DNA of 64,000 bases, taken from Ornatilinea sp. Lineage in GTDB: Bacteria > Chloroflexota > Anaerolineae > Anaerolineales > Anaerolineaceae. A model generated the notes under the pieces. The model made no database searches. It was given only the letters and a program-made list of their open reading frames with translations, and was not told where the DNA came from. Below are positions 43,128-51,583 of the stretch, in pieces. Numbering within the stretch: the first letter of the stretch is position 1; the number at the start of each line of letters is the position of its first letter. The stretch spans positions 1 through 64,000 of the forward strand of contig JAHDQE010000029.1 in the NCBI GenBank assembly GCA_018433975.1. The letters are read 5' to 3'. Position numbers and translations under genes: made by a program.

Positions 43128-44432
43128 TTATTCAATCACATCATAAAATAAGGGCAACGGGTCACACGGCTCGTCACTCCAGGTATGCGCCGCCAGCAGC
43201 TGTTCACGAGCCACAGCCAGCTTTTCCGGATCGTTCGCATGAACAACAAACAGGGGCTCCCCTTCCGCCAGCTTTTCACCGACTTTATGGATCACTTCAA
43301 AACCCACAGCATGATCCACCGGATCACCCTTCTTCGCACGACCCGCACCAAGCTCCACGGCTGCATTGCCAATCTTCTGAGCATGAATGCCTTTCAGGTA
43401 GCCGCCGCGCGGAGCCGGTACCGTTTCGATATATTTTGCAGTGGGGAGCTTTTCAGGCTGATCCACATAGGTCACATCCCCGCCCTGAGCAATCACCATT
43501 TTGCGGAAGTATTCGTACGCCGTACCCTTCGCAACTGCCGCCTCCACCATCTTCCGTCCCTCTTCCATAGAGGCCGCTTTCTTGCCCAGAACCAGCATAT
43601 GGCTGGAAACCACCAGACAATGTTCGCGGAAATCTGCCGGGCCTCCGCCGTGCAAGGTCTCAATGGCCTCGCGCAGTTCCACCGCGTTGCCCACCGCGAA
43701 CCCCAACGGCTGGTTCATATCGGAAATCAAAGCAATCACTTTGCGACCGCTCAATTCACCAATCGAAACCATCAATCCTGCCAGATATCTGGCGTCTTTT
43801 AGATTCCGCATAAAAGCCCCTACGCCGGTCTTTACATCCAGCACAATGGCCTGCGCACCCGCCGCAATCTTTTTGCTCATCACCGAGGAAGCAATTAACG
43901 GAATGGAGGGCACCGTCCCGGTTACATCCCGCAGGGCGTACAGTTTACCATCTGCGGGAGCCAGGTCGCCGGATTGCCCGCTCAACACCAGACCCAACTC
44001 TTTGAGCTGCTTCAAAAACTCATCCTCAGAAAGGTCAACCCGGTATCCGGGGATCGATTCCATTTTATCCAGCGTGCCGCCGCTGAAGCCCAGCCCACGG
44101 CCGGACATTTTTCCGACGGACAGCCCGCAGGCTCGCACCATTGGAGCCACCGCCAGGGTCGTCTTATCTCCCACACCGCCGGTGGAGTGCTTATCCACCA
44201 CCAGATCTACCGCCGAGGAAAGGTCCAGAATATCACCGGAATGCGCCATTGAAAGCGTCAGATTGGTGGTCTCCTGATCCGTCATTCCATTCAGCAATAC
44301 GGCCATTGCCCAGGAAGAAACCTGATAATCCGGAATATTCCCTTTGGTGAAGCCCTGCACGAAGAAGTCAATTTCCTCACGGCTCAGCTCTCCGTGATCC
44401 CGTTTTTTGATAATAATGTCCACAGCACGCAT
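43128..44432 (-). CDS. pdp: Pyrimidine-nucleoside phosphorylase
   Basis: Homodimeric enzyme of 434 residues, the standard length: uridine or thymidine plus phosphate gives base plus (deoxy)ribose 1-phosphate. KHSTGGVGDKTTL is the phosphate/nucleoside signature, GRGLGFSGGTLDKMESIPG is the glycosyltransferase family-3 signature, and KTGVGAFM is present. The ATG at 44432 fits the family start; the TTG at 44450 is upstream of the AAAGG binding site. It has its own promoter and a terminator-like leader (44465-44521), so it appears regulated by attenuation. Confidence 0.94.
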   Translation of the reverse strand: MRAVDIIIKKRDHGELSREEIDFFVQGFTKGNIPDYQVSSWAMAVLLNGMTDQETTNLTLSMAHSGDILDLSSAVDLVVDKHSTGGVGDKTTLAVAPMVRACGLSVGKMSGRGLGFSGGTLDKMESIPGYRVDLSEDEFLKQLKELGLVLSGQSGDLAPADGKLYALRDVTGTVPSIPLIASSVMSKKIAAGAQAIVLDVKTGVGAFMRNLKDARYLAGLMVSIGELSGRKVIALISDMNQPLGFAVGNAVELREAIETLHGGGPADFREHCLVVSSHMLVLGKKAASMEEGRKMVEAAVAKGTAYEYFRKMVIAQGGDVTYVDQPEKLPTAKYIETVPAPRGGYLKGIHAQKIGNAAVELGAGRAKKGDPVDHAVGFEVIHKVGEKLAEGEPLFVVHANDPEKLAVAREQLLAAHTWSDEPCDPLPLFYDVIE

Positions 44433-44464
44433 AATACGCAGCCTTTCCAAAAGTAGGTTGTGAG

Positions 44465-44492
44465 AAAAAACCGGCTGGTCTCTGAACCAGCC
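44465..44492 (-). terminator. Terminator-like hairpin in the pdp leader
   Basis: On the minus strand GGCTGGT, a 6-base loop and ACCAGCC (44473-44479 with 44486-44492) are followed by GG and six T. It lies 33 bases before the pdp ATG, downstream of the putative promoter at 44542-44570, so it can only act as an attenuator for pdp. Confidence 0.75.
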
Positions 44493-44505
44493 CAGGGAAA
44501 TCTAA

Positions 44506-44521
44506 CCGGTTCAAGAACCGG
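44506..44521 (-). promoter_or_regulatory. Upstream hairpin of the pdp leader
   Basis: Perfect 7-bp inverted repeat CCGGTTC-AA-GAACCGG, 13 bases upstream of the terminator-like hairpin on the pdp transcript. It could be the sensor or the anti-antiterminator part of an attenuation device. Confidence 0.55.
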
Positions 44522-44541
44522 AGAAATGTTTTATCTCTTAC

Positions 44542-44570
44542 ATTATACTAAAACCTTTTTACTTTTTTCA
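44542..44570 (-). promoter_or_regulatory. Putative pdp promoter
   Basis: Minus strand TATAAT at 44542-44547 with a weak -35 (TGAAAA, 17-base spacer). It would give a leader of about 100 bases. Confidence 0.55.
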
Positions 44571-44655
44571 CATGGGGTATCAACACTCACTCCACAACGC
44601 GCCGAAATCATGCCGGCCAAACCCAACCCTGTTCATTCCTGAAAGCCACCAAAGT

Positions 44656-44683
44656 AAACAGACTCTGATTTCTCAGAGTCTGT
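44656..44683 (-). terminator. Intrinsic terminator after anti-sigma gene
   Basis: A perfect 12-bp stem AACAGACTCTGA with its complement and a 4-base loop. It lies 46 bases beyond the stop of the 626-residue protein; the following T tract is short. Confidence 0.75.
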
Positions 44684-44728
44684 TCATTAGAATTTTTCAG
44701 GGATTCCCCTGCCCGTGGTCAATCTCCC

Positions 44729-46609
44729 CTACCGCAAGCTCTCGGCAATCTTAAGCATCTCTTCACGTGTGATCCGCCCGCCCCCTGAAGAAGGACTAAA
44801 ACGGATTGTGAAGGTTATGTCCTCCGTCTTCCAGGTCAACATGAGGGTGCCATCCTCCGCATGCCAGACCGGTTCCGGAGTAGGCTGGCCTGGTTCGGAC
44901 ATGAACGTTTCGATACTTCCCTGCATGAAGAAACCGGGGCTGCCGCCGACCAGAACTTCTTGAAGCGCTTCAGGAGGATACTGCCCGGTGTTCTCAATGT
45001 CCGCCTTTGCCCGCGGCACCTGGCTGATCACCAGAACAGATCCATTGACATGCATCTTATCGGGAGCAAAGCTGCCATAGAACAGCATCGTTCCACCAAA
45101 AAATGGTTCATAACGGGCATGGCTGAAAGTTAAGCCTTCCGGCAGCAGGTCCGGTTCAAGCACGTTAAACCCGGCTTTGGTTTCAAGTTCGGTAACATCC
45201 ACAAAAAGGTCTGGCTGTTGGTCAATCGTTTGGGAAAGGTCTTGCGGGTTCGCCGCCGCTCCCTGAGAGACATCCTGAGTCACCTCGCCGGCCAGGTCTA
45301 CGAGTACCTGAACATCCGGGGAGAAGGCGCCAATTCGAACAATCTGGAACCACCAATCCCCGTTCTTCCAACGCAAGCGCTCCACCGGCGCATCCGGATC
45401 CCAGGCAGCTTCAACTTCACCCACCGCGGCCATAAACTGTCCTTTGACATATTCTCCCGGATTTCCGGCGATGGTCACGCTCCGGATCGCGTCCGGTGCA
45501 ACACTGAACCAGGAACCCTCCTCTTGAGCAGCGAAGTCGTGTGTGGATTGCAGTAAAGTAAGCTGGTCCATACCGTTTCCGTATTGCAGCGCGGTCAGAT
45601 CGGGGCGATAGTCAACGCTTTGGAAGGACATTCCAAGCGGTGCAGCGGGGAATTGCCAGGGAGTAAATCCGGCGGCCGCTGAGGCCTGGCTCACCAGGCA
45701 GTCAAAATTCCCACTTGAAGAACAGCGTACGAGGTCTTGTGCAAGCGCCAGCATTTCATCCTGCTCAAGATATGCCGGGCTGTAGCTTTCATTGAGGAAG
45801 AACTCTGCCGAGACCGTAATGTCTTCTGCCTGCCAGCGCAGCGTATACACCCCGGCTTTGCTTTCCCAGGTTGCTTCATCAGCTCCATTGGCAACAAACC
45901 AGCTGCCCTGAACAAATTCAGCATTGATCCCTCCGATATCCACAACTTCAATCTTTGCCTCCGGTCCGACCGAGAGCGGCTCCAAATCTCTTCCCTCCGT
46001 AATCTGGAAGAATTCACCGGAACCGGCCTGGGGGGAAGCATATCTCAGGCCGACGGCCTGGCGCTCCGGATCATAAAAGATGCGATCCAGGCGATAATCA
46101 CGCGGAAGGCGAACCGGTTGATACAGATCGAATCCAACAGCCGCTTCCGCTGCCATCAGGTCCAGATCCTGAAGTTCATCAGGGCTGAACTCAGGTTCCG
46201 GAACCGGTGTGGCTGTTTTTGTGGGGGCAACAACCTGATCGGCAGGCTGTAAAGCCAGAACGCGAGTCGGCTCGGGTGTTGCCGAGGGAACCGGAGCCAG
46301 TATCTGATCTTCAGAGAGCGGCAATGTGCTGCCCTGGGTTCGGGCAAAAAAGTGTATGATCTGGCCGGCCAAAACGCTGCCAACCGGGGTAATAGCAAAG
46401 ACTGCAGCTAAAATCAGAACAACCGCAACAACCACCGCAAAACGATATTTCCTTTTCATTCTAAAAACTCCTTTCCTTCTGGTTGCAGCCGCCGTCCATG
46501 GTGCACTCGCCATGCGCTGATGGTAGAGCGCGCCCGGTTCGGGGCGAATAGAATGGAGGAGTTCCTCAATTTGAGCGATATCAGGTGTTTTCTTCAATTG
46601 ATCCGACAT
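44729..46609 (-). CDS. Membrane anti-sigma-like protein with DUF4367-like repeats
   Basis: Protein of 626 residues encoded 3 bases after an ECF sigma gene, which suggests an anti-sigma role. A cytoplasmic head of about 52 residues (DIAQIEELLHSIRPEPGALYHQRM) is followed by one helix (FAVVVAVVLILAAVFAI), a Pro/Thr-rich linker and a large outer part. The outer part has three related modules of about 120 residues resembling DUF4367, each ending in a W-x-x-x-D-I-T/W-W-F type strand (WQAEDITVSAEFF, WKNGDWWFQIV, WKTEDITFTIRF). The head shows no zinc-binding ASD motif. The signal sensed is unknown. Confidence 0.7.
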   Translation of the reverse strand: MSDQLKKTPDIAQIEELLHSIRPEPGALYHQRMASAPWTAAATRRKGVFRMKRKYRFAVVVAVVLILAAVFAITPVGSVLAGQIIHFFARTQGSTLPLSEDQILAPVPSATPEPTRVLALQPADQVVAPTKTATPVPEPEFSPDELQDLDLMAAEAAVGFDLYQPVRLPRDYRLDRIFYDPERQAVGLRYASPQAGSGEFFQITEGRDLEPLSVGPEAKIEVVDIGGINAEFVQGSWFVANGADEATWESKAGVYTLRWQAEDITVSAEFFLNESYSPAYLEQDEMLALAQDLVRCSSSGNFDCLVSQASAAAGFTPWQFPAAPLGMSFQSVDYRPDLTALQYGNGMDQLTLLQSTHDFAAQEEGSWFSVAPDAIRSVTIAGNPGEYVKGQFMAAVGEVEAAWDPDAPVERLRWKNGDWWFQIVRIGAFSPDVQVLVDLAGEVTQDVSQGAAANPQDLSQTIDQQPDLFVDVTELETKAGFNVLEPDLLPEGLTFSHARYEPFFGGTMLFYGSFAPDKMHVNGSVLVISQVPRAKADIENTGQYPPEALQEVLVGGSPGFFMQGSIETFMSEPGQPTPEPVWHAEDGTLMLTWKTEDITFTIRFSPSSGGGRITREEMLKIAESLR

Positions 46610-46612
46610 TTC

Positions 46613-47233
46613 CTACTCCTTCCCCTGAGGCCAATCACGCTGCAACCGTGCCAGCGCACGACGAATAGTCACTGAGATCGTGTTCTCAGAGGTATGCAGG
46701 TACTCACCGATCTCATGGACACGCCAATCCAGCATATAACGCAGCACAAGCATTTCCCGCTGTTCGATGGGTAATTTCTGCAGCAATATCCACAGCGTTT
46801 GGCGTCGTTCGTCTGCCAGCAGCCGGTCCTCGGGAGTAGGCCCCCTTTCGGGGATTTCTTCGGGCATTTCAATCTCGGGTTGTATCCTCACTCGGCCGCG
46901 CCGGTAAGCGTCAATAACCAACCGGCGAGCAATACACAATAGCCAGCCAACGGCTTTGTCGGGATCGCCTGTGAAGCTGCGGCGGGCTTTCCAGGCGCGG
47001 ATGAAAGTCTCCGCGGCCAGATCCTCTACATCTTCCACCGGACCACCCTGTAAGCCAAACAAATAACGGTAGACCGGGCGATAGTTCAATTCGTAAAGGG
47101 CGCTGAATGCTTCAGGGCTGTCAAGCGGTGTTTCTCGCTTTTTACCCTGAAACAACCCGGAAAGGCTCTGCAGATATCTCGCTTTTTTCAATGAAACGTC
47201 CTCCATGCTGGTTGAAACGCGGCCGAGTTTCAT
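46613..47233 (-). CDS. ECF-type RNA polymerase sigma factor
   Basis: Sigma-70 family protein of 206 residues with only regions 2 and 4. Region 2 reads FSALYELNYRPVYRYLFGL through DLAAETFIRAWKAR and GWLLCIARRLVIDAYRR. Region 4 reads LPIEQREMLVLRYMLDWRVHEIGEYLHTSENTISV, a clear helix-turn-helix. Its partner is the membrane protein encoded directly downstream. The N-terminal start is uncertain: the ATG at 47233 has no clear binding site and an internal ATG 9 codons later is possible. It borders the foreign islet. Confidence 0.92.
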   Translation of the reverse strand: MKLGRVSTSMEDVSLKKARYLQSLSGLFQGKKRETPLDSPEAFSALYELNYRPVYRYLFGLQGGPVEDVEDLAAETFIRAWKARRSFTGDPDKAVGWLLCIARRLVIDAYRRGRVRIQPEIEMPEEIPERGPTPEDRLLADERRQTLWILLQKLPIEQREMLVLRYMLDWRVHEIGEYLHTSENTISVTIRRALARLQRDWPQGKE

Positions 47234-47284
47234 AAGAGTAAACGCACAAAAGGGAAAAATCTGACACGGAATAACGATAAAAAA

Positions 47285-47516
47285 TCAGTAAGTTTTTGGG
47301 TAAAAATGTACAGAACGGCTTTTCAACCAGAAGTGATGGCTCCCATACTGTACTTCAAGTCTGCATGCCAATCAAAGATTATCGGCACACTTTCCCTCTT
47401 CAGGTATCTCACAAAGCTCGATACACTCATTTCCGGCGTGATTACAACAGAATACCTTATATTTCCATTTTTGTGTGTGCCGGCCACTTCCTCATGGATT
47501 TCACGCCTTATTTTCT
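47285..47516 (-). pseudogene. Relic of IS200/IS605-family transposase TnpA
   Basis: No intact gene. On the minus strand the translation VVITPEMSVSSFVRYLKRES (from about 47450) followed by FDWHADLKY and, after a frame change near 47345, YGSHHFWLKSRS matches the C-terminal half of Y1-type TnpA proteins (typical PPKMSVSSFMGYLKGKS ... LKYKYGNRHFW). The preceding HUH region is lost. The relic ends at a TGA at 47285. It shows that a transposon once sat at the edge of this islet. Confidence 0.6.
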
Positions 47517-47727
47517 GACAGCTTGAATCCCTACCATTATTCTACGAGAATCGTTTCCTTTTTATAAACCCCGTTTTCCACAGGCATAACTGGCGGTTTT
47601 CTGTTTCGGTTTTCGCCCCCGCATTAACAAAACACAGCGGCATTCCTCTATAATCGTATGAACGCAATAGATCATCCATCACCATATGACGGCTTTTTTA
47701 TATATCTTTGTGGACTTGCTTTTAGTT
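47517..47727. other. Islet intergenic region
   Basis: Between the transposase relic and uppP. A short minus-strand frame starting MRGRKPKQK ends after 20 codons and may be another relic; nothing else is supportable. Confidence 0.4.
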
Positions 47728-48549
47728 TTATTTCAAAGAAAAGAACGCCAGTACGGCAATACCAAGCACAATGCGATACCAACCAAATATCTTAAAATCA
47801 TGCTTTTTGATATAGCTCATCAGGAAACGGATTGCCAACAAGGATACTGCAAAAGCGACCACCATACCTGTTACAAGCATTGCGAACTCTGCGGGAGAAA
47901 AGGCAAAACCGAACTTCACCAGTTTGAACGCACTTGCGCCGAACATCGTCGGGATAGCGAGAAAGAACGAGAACTCTGCTGCCGCTGTCCTTGACACACC
48001 AACAAGCAATGCGCCTACAATCGTAGCACCCGAACGGGATGTACCCGGTATCATGGCAAGCAACTGAAACAGTCCAAGCAGAACAGCTATTTTATAGCTT
48101 ATATCCGTTACCGTGTTCATTGTTGGTATTCGTCTTTGATTCCATGTTTCCACCGCAATAAACGCAATACCATAAGCTATCAACATAACGGCAATAGAAA
48201 CAGGACTGCCAAAGTGCTGTTCCAAAAAACCGTCCAATAAGAAACCAAGTATGCCTGTTGGGATACATGCGACAGCCACTTTCAACCACATGGAAATAAC
48301 GTCATTCTTTATGATGACGCGTTCCTTAAACCTGAACGGGAATATTCTATTCCAAAACATAACCACAGCAGCGAAAATTGCCCCAAGCTGGATAACCACA
48401 ATAAACATTTCTTTAAACGCTTCGCTCATGTTCAAAGAAATAAAATCATCCACAAGCAGCATGTGTCCCGTGCTGCTGATGGGGAGCCATTCGGTGATTC
48501 CCTCTACAACACCCAGTAAAATTACTTTTAACAACTCAATGAAATCCAT
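47728..48549 (-). CDS. uppP: Undecaprenyl-diphosphatase (UppP/BcrD type)
   Basis: Membrane phosphatase of 273 residues that recycles undecaprenyl diphosphate to the monophosphate, the lipid carrier for cell-wall synthesis; extra copies give bacitracin resistance. The family motif EGITEWLPISSTGH (residues 16-29) and PGTSRSGATI are intact, so it should be active. The protein reads Firmicutes-like, and base use is more AT-rich than in neighbouring genes. It starts 3 bases after the stop of the broken ABC permease, in the position of bcrD in bcrR-A-B-D loci. Confidence 0.93.
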   Translation of the reverse strand: MDFIELLKVILLGVVEGITEWLPISSTGHMLLVDDFISLNMSEAFKEMFIVVIQLGAIFAAVVMFWNRIFPFRFKERVIIKNDVISMWLKVAVACIPTGILGFLLDGFLEQHFGSPVSIAVMLIAYGIAFIAVETWNQRRIPTMNTVTDISYKIAVLLGLFQLLAMIPGTSRSGATIVGALLVGVSRTAAAEFSFFLAIPTMFGASAFKLVKFGFAFSPAEFAMLVTGMVVAFAVSLLAIRFLMSYIKKHDFKIFGWYRIVLGIAVLAFFSLK

Positions 48550-48552
48550 TCG

Positions 48553-48994
48553 CTATTTGACATCTTCCCTTTTGAAATAAATTATGCTCGCAAGAAATTC
48601 AAGTATGGATACAGGTGCAGTGAGCCCGATTGCCAACAAAGGAGGGTAACCCGCCTGCATGATTCTGCTATCGACCAGCAAAACCGTGGCTGTCCACAGG
48701 AACCAAACGCCTAATGCCTCATTGATCAATGCCCTATTTCCCATAACGATTGTTGCCGCCCCAATAACAGGAACAACCAGGCCCTTTGTCCATATCGCCA
48801 GAAACACAAATGGCGATAGGGTAATAGACATCAACCAAGCAGCATTATTTCCAGGTACCCAACAGCAATAGTCATGCCAAAATTGCTTAAAATACGGGAA
48901 CTGTCAGGATTGCTTTCAGCGTTTTTTCGGTATGTTCCCGGTTGAACAGGCAGCCCCCAATCACCACATGAACCATTATGCCAAACAAAAACAT
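48553..48994 (-). pseudogene. Broken bcrB-like ABC transporter permease
   Basis: Two pieces of one permease in different frames. The upstream piece (from an ATG at 48994) reads CLFNREHTEKTLKAILTVP, the conserved cytoplasmic loop of BcrB-type ABC-2 permeases, then hits a stop. The downstream piece (48553-48834) reads SPFVFLAIWTKGLVVP and ends IIYFKREDVK, a normal permease C-terminus. Between them a third frame reads SNFGMTIAVGYLE. The N-terminal helices are absent. This is therefore a decayed gene with a 5' deletion and at least two frame disruptions, not a genuine 93-residue protein. Confidence 0.75.
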
Positions 48995-49121
48995 AGTATC
49001 AGGGACCAGCTACTATAAAATCCGGCCAGCACGATGACTGCAAATGATGTTTATGTACTGCACGCATCTTCATTATCAAACGGGACAACAAGATAATCAA
49101 GAAACCAATCGTCACAATGCC

Positions 49122-49154
49122 AAAAGCCCCCCGACACTTTTCGTGTCAGAGGGC
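49122..49154 (-). terminator. Terminator after BcrR-like gene
   Basis: An imperfect GC-rich stem (49126-49137 with 49143-49154, two mismatches) followed by TTTT on the minus strand, 24 bases past the regulator stop. Confidence 0.65.
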
Positions 49155-49177
49155 CTTCGACAAGGTTTTTGAGGGTC

Positions 49178-49792
49178 TTACTCTAATCGCCTGCCTTTTA
49201 ACAAGAAGAAAACCTTAATCATAAAGAACATAAACAAAAGGGATGTTACATACGGCTGTCGTGTGAGCGTGAACAGAAGTATCATGACTGCCTGCAAGAT
49301 GATAGAGCAGGTTTTGCTATTCTCCAACCATTTTTCACTCCCAATATCCTGTATGAACAGTTCGACTACTCCCAACAAGGCCATCAAAATAGGAAACGCA
49401 AAATATAGAAAACGGGTTACATCAGAAATATCCCGGTAGGCGGACAAAGTGACCGAACGAATAACCTCGCCATCCGGCTGCCCATAAAACGGCAGAAATA
49501 TAAACACCAGTGTCATGATATCCAATACACCATAAACAAAGCCAAAAACCTTGTTGATATTAAAGCGGTTTTCAAACGCGGCAAGGGAGATCAACTCTTC
49601 GCTCGACAATAAATCGTCAATAGAAACCGAAAAAAGCTTTGAGATACTTTTGAGCGAATCTATATTGGGGTATCCTTTACCACTCTCCCACTTTGAAATA
49701 GCAGTTCTGGAAACAAAGAGTTCTTCCGCAAGCTGTTCCTGTGTTAACTCTTTTTGTTTTCTTAGCTGTTGCAGTTTTTTACAAAAATCCAT
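49178..49792 (-). CDS. BcrR-like membrane-bound XRE regulator
   Basis: Protein of 204 residues. The N-terminal XRE helix-turn-helix (LRKQKELTQEQLAEELFVSRTAISKWESGKGYPNID) is followed by about four membrane helices from residue 78 on. This fits BcrR of Enterococcus, a 203-residue one-component bacitracin sensor that activates bcrABD, though many Firmicutes regulators share this design. It is in the bcrR position relative to the permease remnant and uppP. GGAGGG 5 bases before the ATG is strong. The gene is intact although its presumed target transporter is destroyed. Confidence 0.8.
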   Translation of the reverse strand: MDFCKKLQQLRKQKELTQEQLAEELFVSRTAISKWESGKGYPNIDSLKSISKLFSVSIDDLLSSEELISLAAFENRFNINKVFGFVYGVLDIMTLVFIFLPFYGQPDGEVIRSVTLSAYRDISDVTRFLYFAFPILMALLGVVELFIQDIGSEKWLENSKTCSIILQAVMILLFTLTRQPYVTSLLFMFFMIKVFFLLKGRRLE

Positions 49793-49877
49793 CTAAGCCC
49801 TCCATCAATCGCCCATCTTTTTTCTCGCCCAACGGCAGGCTTTTCACCTCCATTGTATACTGAGCAACCGCAAAACA

Positions 49878-49915
49878 AAACTACCTCTTGGAGCCAACAA
49901 TCCAAGAGGTAGTTT
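49878..49915 (-). terminator. Terminator of the rpmH-jag operon
   Basis: A perfect 15-bp stem (49878-49892 with 49901-49915), 8-base loop, then TGTTTTG on the minus strand. It lies 73 bases past the jag stop and just before the foreign islet. Confidence 0.8.
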
Positions 49916-49988
49916 ACTGCATCCATCATTTGATTATTTAAAGAATAAAACGGCTTGCAAAACGATTGGGGATTTATGCCGTCGGATA

Positions 49989-50759
49989 CTAACGTTTAAG
50001 CTGAATGGTCACCTTGCGATAAGGTTCTTCACCCGTACTCTGTGTAATGACTTCCGGATGGTCGCGAAGTTCCAGGTGAATAAGGCGGCGCTCATTGGCC
50101 GGCATTGGCTCCAGGACCTGCCGGCGGCGGGATTGCACGGCCTGGTCCGCCATTCGGCGGGCCAATTTGCGGAGCTGGCGCTCCCGTCGGAAACGATAAC
50201 CCTGCACATCGATCATCAGGGGAACCCAGTGACCAAGTTGTTTCCCGACGATGATGTTTGTAATATATTGCAGAGAATTCAAAGTCTCCGAACGACGTCC
50301 GATCAAAATGCTGAGGTCCTGGCCACGAATATCTACCAGCAGGACGGGTTCATCTTTATCATCCTCCGGTTCTATATACCTGACCTGCACCTGAGCATCA
50401 ACCCTCATCTTTTCCAGCAGATCGCGTACCACCTGTTTGGCAATTGCCAGTGCTTCATCCGTTTCAGGCTCTTCCACTTCCGAAACGGCTTCAGAGACTT
50501 CCTCTTCCTCAAATTCCTCCACCTGAGGTGAAGAAACAGCAGCTGCCGCTGGGGGCTTTATTTCAGCGTGGCCTTCTGTTTTAATACTCAATCGGACCCG
50601 AGCCTGTCGGCTTCCAAGTCCCAGGAAACCCCGGCTGCCCTCATCCAATACTTCCGCTTCAAGCATGTCGGGGGAGATTCCCAATTGAGACGCACCTTTT
50701 TCAATAGCTTCTTCGATGGATGGTGCAATGATTTCCAATGTCGTCTTTTCGTGGCTCAT
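49989..50759 (-). CDS. khpB: Jag/KhpB RNA-binding protein
   Basis: Protein of 256 residues. The N-terminal Jag domain reads EEAIEKGASQLGISPDMLEAEVLDEGSRGFLGLGSRQARV, an acidic linker (about 75-105) follows, then a KH domain (VRDLLEKMRVDAQVQV ... DLSILIGRRSETLNSLQYITN) and a C-terminal R3H domain (ARRMADQAVQSRRRQVLEPMPANERRLIHLEL). KhpB with KhpA binds many RNAs and influences cell division and wall synthesis. It is the last gene of the rpmH-yidC operon, 27 bases after yidC, its usual neighbour. Confidence 0.94.
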   Translation of the reverse strand: MSHEKTTLEIIAPSIEEAIEKGASQLGISPDMLEAEVLDEGSRGFLGLGSRQARVRLSIKTEGHAEIKPPAAAAVSSPQVEEFEEEEVSEAVSEVEEPETDEALAIAKQVVRDLLEKMRVDAQVQVRYIEPEDDKDEPVLLVDIRGQDLSILIGRRSETLNSLQYITNIIVGKQLGHWVPLMIDVQGYRFRRERQLRKLARRMADQAVQSRRRQVLEPMPANERRLIHLELRDHPEVITQSTGEEPYRKVTIQLKR

Positions 50760-50786
50760 GATTACCTCGATTTAAAGCGAGTCCGA

Positions 50787-51566
50787 TTATTTTTTTGTCT
50801 CACCAGACCCGCGGGATGGCAATAAATTTTTCCAGTCCAAACGTCCCAGCAGTGCATATTGTAAAATACCAACGACACTGGATGCGGTGAAATACAGTGC
50901 AAGGCCCGAAGCCAATGACAATGCCATATAGCCCATCAAAACAGGCATATAAATCGTCATCATATTTCCCATCACTGCGGCCTGTTCGTTCCCGGGTGCT
51001 GTTGGAGGCTGCATCAACTTCGATTGCATGAAACTGGTCGTAACCACTACAATTGCCAGAACCGGAATCCCAAAACTCAAAAACGGTAAATAGAGTCGTT
51101 CGGGTTGTCCCAAATCCATCCACAGGAATTTACTGTTCAGCGGAACCAGTTCCGCAACTTTCAACAGCCCGGGGTAAATTTGGCGTGTCAAATTGAGCAG
51201 TTCAATCGGAGTATTCGCCAGAGATCGGATAATACTCTGATACAAACCAATGATAATAGGGAACTGGATCAGGGTCGGCAAACAAGAAGAAAAGGGGCTG
51301 ATGCCCAATTCCTGATAAAGTTTCATTTGCTCCTGTGCTAATTTTTCCTTATTATCCTTGTATTTTTTCTGCATTTCCAGATAGCGTTTATCCGTTTGCA
51401 AATCCTGCATGGCCTGGGCTCCCTTGAGCTGTTTCACAGTCAACGGGTGAGTCACCAAACGGATCAGAATAGTAAACAGGATAATGGCAATACCGAAATT
51501 CCCAACCAGGCTGTAAATCAACAACAGTACGTTGATAAAGGGGGTAATAATAATCGTATCCCACAT
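50787..51566 (-). CDS. yidC: Membrane protein insertase YidC
   Basis: Oxa1/YidC-family insertase of 259 residues, the short form without the large periplasmic domain of proteobacteria. About five helices are present. FTILIRLVTHPLTVKQLKGAQAMQDL has the conserved Arg of the hydrophilic groove and the start of the cytoplasmic hairpin, and LGISPFSSCLPTLIQFPIIIGLYQ is the family signature. It inserts membrane proteins alone or with Sec. No lipobox is visible at its N-terminus. Confidence 0.95.
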   Translation of the reverse strand: MWDTIIITPFINVLLLIYSLVGNFGIAIILFTILIRLVTHPLTVKQLKGAQAMQDLQTDKRYLEMQKKYKDNKEKLAQEQMKLYQELGISPFSSCLPTLIQFPIIIGLYQSIIRSLANTPIELLNLTRQIYPGLLKVAELVPLNSKFLWMDLGQPERLYLPFLSFGIPVLAIVVVTTSFMQSKLMQPPTAPGNEQAAVMGNMMTIYMPVLMGYMALSLASGLALYFTASSVVGILQYALLGRLDWKNLLPSRGSGETKK

Positions 51567-51583
51567 ATGTTTTTTCCTAACTT

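Noticed and set aside
48553-48834. A genuine 93-residue membrane protein
   Set aside because: Its sequence is the C-terminal part of a BcrB-like permease whose other parts lie upstream in other frames.
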